The notes under the pieces: generated by a model | Seen by the model: the letters and a program-made list of their open reading frames with translations, nothing else | Told to the model about the DNA's origin: nothing | Database searches by the model: none | In this document: piece after piece, positions 43,236 through 51,824 of the stretch | How positions within the stretch are numbered: the stretch's first letter is position 1 | Layout of the letters: every line of letters starts with the position of its first letter | Program-made: the position numbers and the translations under genes | Assembly (NCBI RefSeq): GCF_020176955.2 | Contig: NZ_JAIUCZ020000003.1 | Coordinates: 248,001 to 312,000, forward strand | DNA from: Nocardia sp. alder85J | GTDB taxonomy: Bacteria > Actinomycetota > Actinomycetes > Mycobacteriales > Mycobacteriaceae | Length of the DNA: 64,000 bases | Reading direction: 5' to 3'

Positions 43236-44764
43236 CAATACCAGTGACTTAAGGCTCGACCTGGTAGGCTGCGGTTCCGGGAGGTATGTGGATGCCGCGG
43301 CCTGGGCAGGTCGAGTTGGAGACCGATGAGCGGTTGTCGGATCGCATCGCGATCGGGTTGCTGACGAGGACCTTTCCGCCAGGATTTGGTGGATCGTGTG
43401 GTGGACGAGTGTGGCCGGTCGGGGCAGCGGACCCGGTTGCTGCCGCCGCGGGTGGTGGTCTATTTCGTGCTGGCGATGTGCTTGTTCTCCGGTCAGGGTT
43501 ACGAAGAAGTCGCGCGGTTGCTGACGCAGGGTTTGGTGTGGGCGAAACGCTGGTCGGGGTCGTGGCAGGTGCCGACCACGGCGGCGATTTCGCGGGCGCG
43601 GGTGAAGCTGGGGCCGGCGCCGTTGAAGGCGTTGTTCGCCGAGGTCGCGCGGCCGATGGCGACGGAGTTGACCGCTGGGAGCTGGTATTGGGACTGGCGT
43701 GTGGTCGCGATCGACGGGACGACCTTCGATGTTCCCGACAGCGCCGGGAATGCCGGGTATTTCGGTCGCCCGAAGACCCATCGCACCCAGCGGTGCGCGT
43801 ATCCGCAGGTGCGGATGGTGGCGTTGGCCGAGTGCGGCACTCATGCGATCACCGCTGCCGCGCTGGGGCCGTTCACGGTCTCTGAATCGGTGCTGGCCCG
43901 CCAGCTTTTCGGGCATCTGGGTGCGGGCGATCTGCTGCTGGCCGACCGGGGGTTCGCCGGTGTCGGGTTGTGGCGGGCCGCGTGTGCCGGCGGTGCGGAT
44001 CTGTTGTGGCGCATTCGTTCTCACCTGATCCTTCCGGTGATCGAGGAGCTGGGCGACGGTTCGTATCTGTCGGAGATCGTCGAGGCGAAAGATCACCGCA
44101 CACGCGCGGACCCGACCATCGTCCGGGTCGTCGAATACACCCTCGAGGGTCCCGGTTTCCCGGCCCAGCAAGCCCCGTACCGGCTGATCACCACCATCCT
44201 CGATCCCGACGCCGCGCCGGCGGCGGAACTGGCGGCCCTGTATCACGAAAGGTGGGAGATCGAGACCACACTCGATGAGCTCAAGACCCACCAGCGCGGC
44301 CCGGCGCAGGTGCTGCGATCCCGTTCCCCCGAGGGCGTCGAGCAGGAAATCTGGGGTCACCTGCTGGTCCACTACGCCATCCGCACCCTGATGCACGACA
44401 CCGCCGATCACGCCCGCATCGACGCCGACCGGTTATCGTTCACCCGCAGCATCCGCCTCGCGCGCCGGCAGGTGACCGCGCAGGCGGCCTTTTCCCCCTG
44501 ACCACCTCGCACAAGCACTCACCGGAGGCGTGCGGGAAATCGCCCGCCACCTGCTACCCGCCCGACACGGCCGAACCAACCCCCGCGTCGTCAAACGCAA
44601 GATGTCCAGCTTCAAGGTCAAACGCGACGAGCACCGCAAACCCGTTCCACGACAACCAGAACCACTCGACGCGGTCACCATCGCCCCGCACTGGCGCACC
44701 ACACCGACCACCACAACGGCCAAGAACGCTACACGCAGACCAAAACCCTAAGTCACTGGTATTG
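43236..44764 (+). mobile_element. IS4-family insertion sequence, 1,529 bp
   Basis: Bounded by perfect 16-bp inverted repeats (CAATACCAGTGACTTA at 43236-43251, complement at 44749-44764) and flanked by a 10-bp direct duplication. It carries one transposase gene. The duplicated target is the terminal sequence of the neighbouring IS1380-type element, so this IS jumped into the end of that one. Confidence 0.85.
43286..44751 (+). pseudogene. IS4-family transposase with two frameshifts
   Basis: It starts at ATG 43286 (GGGAGG upstream) with ETDERLSDRIAIGLLTRTFP, the IS4 N-terminal domain. One extra base near 43383 throws the frame out; the main part continues from 43386 (VDRVVDECGRSGQRTRLLPP). Catalytic region: VVAIDGTTFDVPD (first D), LLADRGFAG (second D) and YHERWEIETTLDELK (the YREK-type Glu box). 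A second extra base in the T/C run at 44491-44498 ends the frame at 44501, while the C-terminus continues in another frame (NPRVVKRKMSSFKVKR) to 44751. Both shifts fall in short runs, so sequencing error is possible. If real, the element cannot move itself. Confidence 0.8.
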
Positions 44765-44774
44765 GGGCTAGCCT
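44765..44774 (+). repeat. Target-site duplication, right copy, of the IS4-type element
   Basis: A second GGGCTAGCCT, identical to 43226-43235. It also restores the outer end of the IS1380-type left inverted repeat (CTAGCCTCGAT, 44768-44778). Confidence 0.8.
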
Positions 44775-46408
44775 CGATTTTTCGTCGAGTCTTTGGCGCG
44801 GCTCGGTCGGTTTCGGATTGGTCGTCGGTCGCTGATCAGTGACCGGTAGGCAAGTCCGGGTACCGGAGGGTGGTCCTTTCGCTGTTCGCAGGGATGGTTT
44901 GTGCTGGTCAGTCTGGTTGCAAGCGGTCGAGGGCGGTCAGGAGCAGGCTGGTGCCGCGGTGGTGGCGGGATAGTCGGAGGTGGACGCGGCGGGCGTGGTG
45001 AGCCAGTCGGACGGGGATGGAGAATATGTGCAGGCGTAGGGTTTTCGGTTCCCAGCGGCGGGCGCGATGGTGGTGCAGGGCCAGGGTTTGCAGCCAGGCG
45101 GTCAGGTCGAGGGCAAGCGCGACGGCGGCGACCCAGATCTGGTTCGCGGCAAAGGATTTGAACGGCAGGTTACGCAGCCCGGTGTCTTTTGCGGCGCGGA
45201 TGCGGTCCTCGCAGCGGGCGCGGCAACGGTGCCGCAACTCCAGGTCGGGGACCTGGCCGCGGCGGGCGTTGGTGACGAACGCGGTCAACCGCAGTCCGTC
45301 GCCGTCGGTGAACCGCAGCTGAGCGCCTGGATGTGGGCGTTCTTTGCGCACGATCAGCCGCATGCCGGCGGGCCAACCGGTCAGGTCCGTCATGCCGGTG
45401 ACCTCGGCAATCCAGGCGCCGGGGCGGACCTCGCCGTCGGAGTCGTAGGTGGGGGTCCACACGTGTTTCGGGATGGCGTTGACCGCCTCGACGATGGCCT
45501 CGGTGAGGGTGAACCCGAGTGAGTATTGGAGGTGGCGGGCGGTGCAGTAGTCGACGAACTCGTGGGTGCCGCCGCCGGAGTCGGTGCGCACCAAGACTTT
45601 CCGGCCGACCCGGTAACCGGGCTGCCATGATAGTTGCGCCAGCGCGGCAGCGAGGACGCGTTTGTGGTCGGCGGCGTTGTTGACGGTGGCGTTGCCCGGC
45701 CGCAGCAGCTCTGCGACCGGTTCGCCGGTGCCGTCCGGGCCGTGGTCGACGAAGGCCAGCAGCGGGTGGAAACCATAGCCGCGTTTGAATGTCGGTGCAG
45801 CGCACTGCTTTTCCGAATGCGAATCGAGCAGGGTCGCGTCCAGATCGATGGTCAGCGGATTCTCGGCGGTGATCATGCGATCCGGGGCCCGGTCCCCGGC
45901 CGCCTGCCAGCCCGCCGCGCGTGCGGTGGCGCGGGCGGAGGCGATGGCGGCCAGCGCTTTCGGTGCATCCGCTGCCAGTGTGGTGATCAGCCGGAACACC
46001 GTCGGGTCCGAGGCCACCTGCCCGAACACCCGGCTCACCGCGCAGCAACGCCAGGTCGGCAGCGCAATCACCACCGATCGCGACGGACACGGCCAGGTCG
46101 AGAAGGATCTTCCCCGGATCATCAGTGGCCAGAGGTTTCCGCCACGGCGCCAGGACCTGCGACAACGCTGTATCGAGGCCCACTTTCACCGCCGTCGGCA
46201 GCAACGCCACCGCCCCGGCGTGGGCCACCACACCCGATCCGTCCCCGTCAATTTTCAGCGACGGATACCACGACGTAGACTCCCTCACCAGAAGGGTGCT
46301 CCTCACACTGCGCATTCGGTCCTAAGCAAATCGAATTATCGCAGCTCAGAGCACCTTTCGCCATCTCAAGAGGTCATCGGAGCAACCGGCATGATCGATC
46401 GAGGCTAG
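44768..46408 (-). mobile_element. IS1380-family insertion sequence, about 1,640 bp
   Basis: Terminal inverted repeats CTAGCCTCGAT (44768-44778) and ATCGAGGCTAG (46398-46408). One transposase gene occupies most of it, on the minus strand. Its left end was hit by the IS4-type element, whose target duplication left a second copy of the terminus at 43226-43235. The right end lies at the stop codon of a small truncated reading frame (46405-46554), suggesting it inserted in a gene. Confidence 0.8.
44908..46315 (-). pseudogene. IS1380-family transposase with one frameshift
   Basis: The N-terminus reads in one frame from 46315 (GVVAHAGAVALLPTAVKVGL, APWRKPLATDDPGKILLDLA, GGDCAADLALLRGEPGV). At about 46034 one base is missing, and the protein continues in a second frame (FGQVASDPTVFRLITTLAAD) to 44908. 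The catalytic domain is intact: TIDLDATLLDSHSEKQCAAP, FHPLLAFVDHG, LVRTDSGGGTHEFVDYC, and a C-terminal CEDRIRAAKDTGLRNLPFK. IS1380 transposases normally use a single frame, so this copy is probably dead unless the deletion is a sequencing error. Confidence 0.85.
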
Positions 46409-46554
46409 GCGGCGAGCCGATGCGCGATTTCCTGTCCGGCCTCGGAATCCCAGACAGCCGACACGTTCCGGCCCCGTTCGTTCCCATGGTGGATCAGCCG
46501 GTAGTTGAAGGTGATGGAATGCTCTAACTGGTCGAGTCGGAGCTCCCTTACCAC
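46405..46554 (-). pseudogene. Small reading frame cut off by the IS1380 element
   Basis: A GTG at 46554 opens 49 codons, VRELRLDQLEHSITFNYRLI followed by HHGNERGRNVSAVWDSEAGQ. The composition looks protein-like, not a shadow. The stop TAG is supplied by the inverted repeat of the IS, so the original gene continued and has lost its 3' part. I do not recognise the family. It lies 55 bp downstream of the HEPN-nuclease gene and could have been its partner. Confidence 0.4.
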
Positions 46555-46609
46555 GTCAGAGCGCCGGCGCGCAGTGGTCGGCGAGCTCGCGGGCGGAGGT
46601 CTCGGTGGG

Positions 46610-47656
46610 TCAGATGCGCTGGTGGCGGCTGATGGATTCATCAGCGTCGGCCACCTCGCACTCGCGCGAGACCCAATGCAGGCGGGGCTGGTCCGAGAGG
46701 TCGAGCACGACCGCATCTCGATACCCAAACTCTGCCCGGAACTTCTCGACCCGTTTCCCCAGATCCGCGCGGGCCGTGGCCGACAGCCTCTTGCGCGCTT
46801 CCAGAACCAGCAAGTTCGCATGGCCACAGCCACGTTCGTGCACTATCAGGTCGGCGCGAACCCGGTCGCGTAGACCGCGGTCACCAGGCAGGCGTTTCAC
46901 ATCGACTCTGTCTCGGTTGTATTCGACATCAACGCGAAGAGGGCTGTCGGAGCGTTCGACGTGCCGTGCGATCTGGTAGGCGATCCGGGCGACCACGGCC
47001 GATTCGTGGGTGCCGCGCACGATAAGATCCCTTTCGTCACGGTAGACGTCCTCGACGGCCTGATCGACGATCACTCGTAATCGCTGCCAGCTCGGCACCG
47101 TTGGGCCGTCAGCGGCCGACAGTCGGCGGCGTTCCGGAAAGAAGGCGTTGGGCCGGGTAGCGGGGAACTTCCCTGCCCGCTTGCGGTCGGCAGTATCGAG
47201 GTTGTCGAACTGCTGGAGAAGTTCGATGCCGTCGAGCGCAGTACGGCGATGGACTTCCATATCGACGTCGAACGTCCCATGTTGGTCGCTGCCGCGGACG
47301 ATCTTGGCCGTCTCGTGCATGGCCGCGTTCCGCGCGTTGCTCCAGGTGCGAATCTGTGCAATGACCGCACGGAACTGCGGGTCGGTCTCTGCGCCCAGAG
47401 AACTCTGACTGTTCGGATCACCGATCAGCGTCTTGCACAGTGGCCCCACAGGTTTGAGCGCGGGCCGCTCCTGGTGCTTCACGTGGCCGACCCGACTGGT
47501 CAGCCTGTCGGTGATCAACGAGTCGAGGATGGCGATCGCCTCGAGGTAGTAGCTATGGTCGATGCAGCGAATCACTCGATCGAACGCCGCGACGTACCGG
47601 TGCCATCGGCTGGCGCCGAATCCGGAATCCCGCGCTCTCTCTCGCATTTCCGTCAT
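46610..47656 (-). CDS. HEPN-like domain fused to a PD-(D/E)XK-like nuclease domain
   Basis: 348 residues from ATG 47656 (GGAAGG 7 nt upstream). Residues 15-150 look like an all-helical HEPN unit: SYYLEAIAILDSLITDRLTS, later ARNAAMHE with R109-N-x-x-x-H114, the RNase motif R-x4-6-H of active HEPN proteins. Residues 215-330 resemble a restriction-endonuclease fold: LRVDVEYNRDRVDVKRL, RVRADLIVHERG and NLLVLEARK, with Asp and Glu-x-Arg-Lys in place of D...ExK. HEPN RNases are common in toxin-antitoxin and abortive infection systems. The location in an IS-rich island supports a defence role, which remains inference. The final residues (ESISRHQRI) are unremarkable. Confidence 0.6.
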   Translation of the reverse strand: MTEMRERARDSGFGASRWHRYVAAFDRVIRCIDHSYYLEAIAILDSLITDRLTSRVGHVKHQERPALKPVGPLCKTLIGDPNSQSSLGAETDPQFRAVIAQIRTWSNARNAAMHETAKIVRGSDQHGTFDVDMEVHRRTALDGIELLQQFDNLDTADRKRAGKFPATRPNAFFPERRRLSAADGPTVPSWQRLRVIVDQAVEDVYRDERDLIVRGTHESAVVARIAYQIARHVERSDSPLRVDVEYNRDRVDVKRLPGDRGLRDRVRADLIVHERGCGHANLLVLEARKRLSATARADLGKRVEKFRAEFGYRDAVVLDLSDQPRLHWVSRECEVADADESISRHQRI

Positions 47657-47932
47657 CGGAGGACCTTCCGGATCATGAACGTTCGGAACGATGGTATCCA
47701 CTCACCTTCTGGACCCCGCACTCTGGGCGGCAGCGTCCGCTGGTTCCGATACGCAATGCCTGCCTGTTACAACGTGTTCGGTCACCACGAGGGCTATCGT
47801 GAGGCCGGGCAGGGACCCGGGCCGACGCTGTCCACCGTCCATCTCACGCCACCAGCCCGATCGGCACCATAGCGCAATCTGAACCGTCACGGATCACAGC
47901 CGGTCTCGACGCCGGTATGGCGCATCGATAGC
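47657..47932. other. 276-bp intergenic region with no recognised gene
   Basis: It separates the divergent HEPN-nuclease gene and the coiled-coil frame. I see no tRNA, hairpin or convincing promoter. Confidence 0.4.
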
Positions 47933-48363
47933 GTGTGGAAGTGGGCCGGGCCGTCCAACGGAGGCTGCTCACCGACGGTCCGCCATCGGAACTTCGGCGA
48001 CCGGCCGTCCCGCTTGGCCAGCACCCTCGGCGCGGCGTGTGCCAACGAGGCCCGCCGGCTCGCTGAGGAGACCTTCGTCCAACGACTGAAGCTCGCCACC
48101 GCGGAAGGTGAGCGGCGCGCCGAGGCCGCGGTGCGGTCACAGGCCGAGGTGGATAAGCAGAAAGCCGATGCTGAGATCACAGCGCTCGAGACGAACTTGA
48201 GCGAGCTGACGGCCCAGCTGGCCGCAGCCGATCGTGACCGTGACGAGTTCGTGCGCGCAGCGGCGGCAGCCGCCGAGGCTGATGCCGCTGCCCAGGTCGA
48301 CGTCATGCGCCGACAGCTCGTCGAGCAGGCATCCGCTCACCGGACCAGCAGTGACAATCTGCG

Positions 48364-48428
48364 GGCGTTGAGGTGGGGTTGGAGATCGCGGGGTGCTGGG
48401 AGTGAGGACGATGACGGCTACCGGGACC
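48364..48428 (+). repeat. Diverged partial copy of a fadD5 segment
   Basis: Its first 21 bp (48364-48384) and last 26 bp (48403-48428) are identical to 50134-50154 and 50187-50212, in the same orientation. The middle is 18 bp here and 32 bp in the gene. Confidence 0.85.
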
Positions 48429-48499
48429 AGGTCCCGCGACGTGTTGCGAGCGTGCTGGACGAGGTCCGGGCGATGGCCTGGCTGGTCATAGCCAGTGGG

Positions 48500-48520
48500 A
48501 TGTTGGGAAATTCCCAACAT
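48500..48520 (+). promoter_or_regulatory. Perfect 21-bp palindromic operator upstream of the XRE-ImmA gene
   Basis: ATGTTGGGAA (48500-48509), central A, TTCCCAACAT (48511-48520): ten matched bases on each side. It ends 18 bp before the ATG at 48539, where a repressor would block initiation. The downstream gene encodes an XRE-type DNA-binding domain, so autoregulation is the likely use. Confidence 0.75.
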
Positions 48521-48538
48521 GGCCGCTAGGCTGGGAGC

Positions 48539-49678
48539 ATGGATGACGAGCTACGCGCGGTGGGTGATCGAATCCGATCCGTCATGCCGGACGGGTTGAG
48601 CCAGCGGCAGCTCGCGGAGCGGACGCGCATGAAGACCGACGCGCTGTCGCGGGCCTTGAACGGGCAGCGAGGGTTCTCGTCTGTGGAACTTGCTCGGATC
48701 GCGGATGAACTCGGCACCGACCTCTACTGGCTGGTCACCGGCGAGCAGGACCCGCATCGTGTGAGGATCGCTGCTCGGCACAGCTGGGACGCCGCTCAGC
48801 GTCTTCGAGTCAACCCAGGACGTACCGGTGATGACAACCTCCTCGAGCGGGTGGCCGGGACGTATGCTGCGGCCTACCCGGACGGGCCGCCTCCGAGTCG
48901 ACCGCTACCCGGGAACCCCACGGCAATGCGGGAAGTGTTGGGTGAGCACTTCGCGAGGGATTACGGCGTCACGGTCGAGGATCGACTGGGTGTGGATGTT
49001 GTGCGTCTGCCTATGCTGTCGACCGATTACTCGCTGAGCATAGGCTCCCGCGCTGTTGTCATACTCTCGACCACTCCTTACTGGTTCCGGAGCAACTGGT
49101 CGTTGGCTCATGAATTGGCGCATTTCGCACTCGGACACCACAACGGAGATTCCGAGCCGCGCGAGGTCGACGAGGCGCCCGCGGACCGATTTGCGGCAGA
49201 GTTGTTGCTACCGGAGGATCTCGTCGCTCGGGAGGATTGGCGGCGGATGGATGAGTCTGCCGTAGTGGAGTTCCTCTGGCGGACAGGGGTGTCCACGAAG
49301 GCTCTGGGTATTCGACTGGGATCGTTGGGTGTACCGGTCTCTACAGAGGTGGTTGCCGCACTGAAGCGGGGCACGCTGGACCTGATGCGCGCCAATGCGG
49401 GCGAGGATCGGAACCCGATCGGTAGCGTGAAGCAATTGATCGTCCGTCAGCAACAGTCGGCCACCCGTACGTTTCCCGCAGCCCTGGTCGATGCACTTCA
49501 GAAGCGAGTAGGGGCCGGTGCGGCCTCGCCCGAGCATCTTGCGTGGATGCTGGATGTGCCGGTGGACGAGATCGACTACCCCGAACCCGACGATGGCATC
49601 GAACCCGACAACTACGAGCGTATGTCTGCCGGTCGGCCCACTGCCGGCGATCTGGAGGATCCTCTCGACGTTCGGTGA
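48539..49678 (+). CDS. XRE-family regulator fused to an ImmA/IrrE metallopeptidase domain
   Basis: 379 residues. Helix-turn-helix at 19-58 (LSQRQLAERTRMKTDALSRA, VELARIADELGTDLYWLVTG). ImmA/IrrE-type zinc peptidase domain around 140-250: HELAHFALGHH at 191-201 supplies HExxH, and ADRFAAELLLPEDLV is the typical second block. The C-terminal 120 residues are less conserved. In ICEBs1 and Deinococcus such peptidases cleave the cognate repressor to trigger mobile-element excision or a stress response. Fusion of both functions in one protein is common in phage and toxin-antitoxin contexts. A perfect palindrome lies 18 bp upstream. The position at the island's right end fits control of a mobile element. 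Confidence 0.85.
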   Translation: MDDELRAVGDRIRSVMPDGLSQRQLAERTRMKTDALSRALNGQRGFSSVELARIADELGTDLYWLVTGEQDPHRVRIAARHSWDAAQRLRVNPGRTGDDNLLERVAGTYAAAYPDGPPPSRPLPGNPTAMREVLGEHFARDYGVTVEDRLGVDVVRLPMLSTDYSLSIGSRAVVILSTTPYWFRSNWSLAHELAHFALGHHNGDSEPREVDEAPADRFAAELLLPEDLVAREDWRRMDESAVVEFLWRTGVSTKALGIRLGSLGVPVSTEVVAALKRGTLDLMRANAGEDRNPIGSVKQLIVRQQQSATRTFPAALVDALQKRVGAGAASPEHLAWMLDVPVDEIDYPEPDDGIEPDNYERMSAGRPTAGDLEDPLDVR

Positions 49679-49739
49679 TGGTGGCCCAGCGGATTTCCGG
49701 AGGATTCACTGCGCGGACTGGCTACTCGCAGCCAGCCAA

Positions 49740-49974
49740 TCAGTCCGCGGTCCTGGAGGGTGCGTACGACACGGGAAGTCATTTGGCGGTCGGTTCCGGT
49801 GGCGTCGGCTACCTGTTGTTGAGTGGGCGGGCCGTCCAGGTGTTCCAACCAGCCCGCCGTGGCGAGCACGATGAATTGGGTCGGGTGCAGCCTGGCGTCA
49901 ATTTCCGCGCGCCAGGTCAGGGCCGCGTCTTCGTTTTTCATCGCGTGACAGATTGGTGTCGCGACACCGAACAA
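49740..49974 (-). pseudogene. MarR-family regulator truncated after the recognition helix
   Basis: The N-terminal part is clear: ALTWRAEIDARLHPTQFIVL, ATAGWLEHLDGPPTQQQVAD, TGTDRQMTSRVVRTLQDRGL. This covers the first helices and the winged-helix recognition helix. The wing and dimerisation helices are missing: after DRGLI the frame becomes unrelated and runs into the 3' end of the XRE-ImmA gene. Residues of the usual PLGLT segment before PTQF are also missing. I read this as a gene cut by the arrival of the island's right end. The start (49974 or ATG 49941) is uncertain. Confidence 0.6.
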
Positions 49975-50001
49975 TCGCGCAGGGGTCTTCGACGGCGCGG
50001 C

Positions 50002-51606
50002 TCAGTCGGCCAGCCCTGCGTCCTTGCTCCCATAAGCCTTTCGCAGCTCCGGCTTGACGACCTTCCCACTCGCGTTACGCGGTAGTTCGTCCACGATCAC
50101 CAGGTCCTTCGGGTGCTTGAAGCGGGCCAGGTTGGCGTTGAGGTGGGGTTGGAGGTCGGTGAGGGTCGGGGTGTCGGTGCCGGGGATGAGGACGATGACG
50201 GCTACCGGGACCTCGCCCCATTTCTCGTGGGCGCGGCCGATCACTGCTGCTTCGGAGATGGAAGGGTATGAGTACAGGACGTTTTCTACTTCGGCGCAGT
50301 AGATGTTCTCGCCGCCGGAGATGATCATGTCCTTGGCTCGGTCCACTACGTAGAGGAAGCCGTCTTCGTCTTGGCGGACCAGGTCGCCGGAGTGGAACCA
50401 GCCGCCTCGGAAGGCGTCTGCGGTGGCGGCCGGGTTGTGCCAGTAGCCCTTCATCAGGTTGGGGCCTCGGTAGACGATTTCGCCTACCTCGCCTGGTTTT
50501 ACGTCGTTCATCATGGGGTCGACTATGCGGGCGGTTACCGCGGGGACGACCTTGCCTATGGAGCCCATTTTGCGGAGGGCGTCCTTGCCTTCGAGGACGC
50601 AGGTGACCGGGGACATTTCGGTTTGGCCGAAGGCCGTCATGTTGAGGGCCTCGGGGAAGGTTTCGTTCATGGCGGAGAGGACCGTGTCGGAGGCGGGGGC
50701 GGCTCCCCAGCTGATTGCCCGGAGGCGGAGGGTGCGGGGGTTGGCTTGCTGGGCGGCGCAGATGGCCTGCCATTGGGCGGGGACCATGAAGACCGTTGTC
50801 GTGCCTTCTCGTTCCAGGGTGTCGAGCATGGTTTCGGGGTCGAAGGCGCCCAGGGGGTGGATTACTGCTCGGATACCTCGGTAGAAGACGGGGGCGAAGG
50901 CTGCGAGACCGGCTATGTGGAAAATCGGCGGGACCACGGAGGTCACGTCGTCGTCCGAGCTCGTGGTGGCCGCGTTGATCGTGGTTACTGCCTGGGATTG
51001 GAGGTTGGCGTGGGTGAGCATGGCGCCCTTGGGTTTTCCGGTGGTGCCGGAGGTGTACATGATGAGGGCCACGGTGTCTTCGGGGATGTCTGTTTCGGGG
51101 AGGTCGAGGGGTGCTGCGGTGAGCAGGGTTTCGTAGTCGAGGTGGGTGGGGTTGTCGGCGGCGTCTATCACGATCATCGTGTCGAGGGGGTGGGTGGTGC
51201 GGACCGCGTCGATCAAGGGGGCCAGGAGTTTCTCGGTCAGGATTACTTCGGCGCCGCTGTCGGTGACCAGGTGGCCCACTTCGGCGGGGCTCATGCGGAT
51301 GTTCACCGGGACCGGGATTGCGCCGATCAGGTTGGCGCCCAGGACTGCTTCGATGTATTCGGTGCGGTTCAGGAGGGCCATCAGGATGCGGTCGCCGAAG
51401 CGGACGCCGCGGTGGTGGAGGGCGGCGGCGAAGGCTCGGGAGCGGTTGTCCAGGTCGCGCCAGGTGGTCTCGTTGTCCAGGTACTTGATGGCTGTTTCGT
51501 TCGGTTTCATGAACGCGTGCCGTCTCACCTGGTTGTTCCAGTGGTTGCGGCGCGAGCGCAGGGGTTCGGTGGACAAGTCGTTCGTCGACTCCGTGGTGGC
51601 GGACAT
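50002..51606 (-). CDS. fadD5: Fatty-acid--CoA ligase, FadD5 type
   Basis: 534 residues from ATG 51606 (AGGAG 5 nt upstream). It shows close block-by-block resemblance to mycobacterial FadD5: NRTEYIEAVLGANLIGAIPV, LIMYTSGTTGKPKGAMLTHA (P-loop), VPPIFHIAGLAAF, FMVPAQWQAICAAQQANPRT, SWGAAPASDTVL, FGQTEMSPVTCVL (A5), GWFHSGDLVRQDEDGFLYVV (A7), DRAKDMIISGGENIYCAEVE (A8) and PRNASGKVVKPELRK with the catalytic lysine (A10). It activates fatty acids to acyl-CoA for beta-oxidation or lipid recycling. Complete and probably active. A short stretch of its 3' part (50134-50212) is duplicated at 48364-48428. Confidence 0.92.
   Translation of the reverse strand: MSATTESTNDLSTEPLRSRRNHWNNQVRRHAFMKPNETAIKYLDNETTWRDLDNRSRAFAAALHHRGVRFGDRILMALLNRTEYIEAVLGANLIGAIPVPVNIRMSPAEVGHLVTDSGAEVILTEKLLAPLIDAVRTTHPLDTMIVIDAADNPTHLDYETLLTAAPLDLPETDIPEDTVALIMYTSGTTGKPKGAMLTHANLQSQAVTTINAATTSSDDDVTSVVPPIFHIAGLAAFAPVFYRGIRAVIHPLGAFDPETMLDTLEREGTTTVFMVPAQWQAICAAQQANPRTLRLRAISWGAAPASDTVLSAMNETFPEALNMTAFGQTEMSPVTCVLEGKDALRKMGSIGKVVPAVTARIVDPMMNDVKPGEVGEIVYRGPNLMKGYWHNPAATADAFRGGWFHSGDLVRQDEDGFLYVVDRAKDMIISGGENIYCAEVENVLYSYPSISEAAVIGRAHEKWGEVPVAVIVLIPGTDTPTLTDLQPHLNANLARFKHPKDLVIVDELPRNASGKVVKPELRKAYGSKDAGLAD
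50134..50212 (-). repeat. Segment of fadD5 with a partial copy 1.7 kb away
   Basis: Parent of the scrap at 48364-48428. The outer 21 and 26 bp are identical and the inner part was lost or changed in the copy. It lies in the C-terminal subdomain of FadD5. Confidence 0.85.
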
Positions 51607-51824
51607 GCTCACTCCTGTCGTACGCGCGGGCCGATGCCGCCGGACCGCTGCGGACTATGTGCCCTACGTCACACACTAGCGAGGGGAGATCTTTTCGGGT
51701 GGGAATCGACCGCTGAGGACATCAGCGGGCCAGGACCGGGACGGCAGGGTTTTGCGCGGAGCCGAGGCTTCTACCGGCTCGACGCCTTGGGATCAGCACC
51801 GACCCGTAGGGTGACACGCAGTGC
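51607..51824. other. 218-bp intergenic region upstream of fadD5
   Basis: It lies between the fadD5 start and the end of the 51825-53003 gene, both minus strand. A small hairpin, CGCTGA-GGACA-TCAGCG (51711-51727), may end the upstream operon. The fadD5 promoter should lie here. Confidence 0.4.

Larger units (their letters stand above)
47933..48529 (+). pseudogene. KfrA-like coiled-coil protein remnant fused to a fadD5 scrap
   Basis: Residues 30-140 are a strong coiled coil (NEARRLAEETFVQRLKLATA, KADAEITALETNLSELTAQL, ADRDRDEFVRAAAAAAEADA), as in KfrA-type plasmid DNA-binding proteins. The N-terminal helix-turn-helix of that family is absent. From 48364 the frame runs into a short stretch copied from the fadD5 gene, read in an unrelated frame, and the remaining residues are junk-like. 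I infer a gene truncated at both ends, possibly a relic of an integrated plasmid. The end of the frame overlaps the operator of the XRE gene. Confidence 0.5.
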
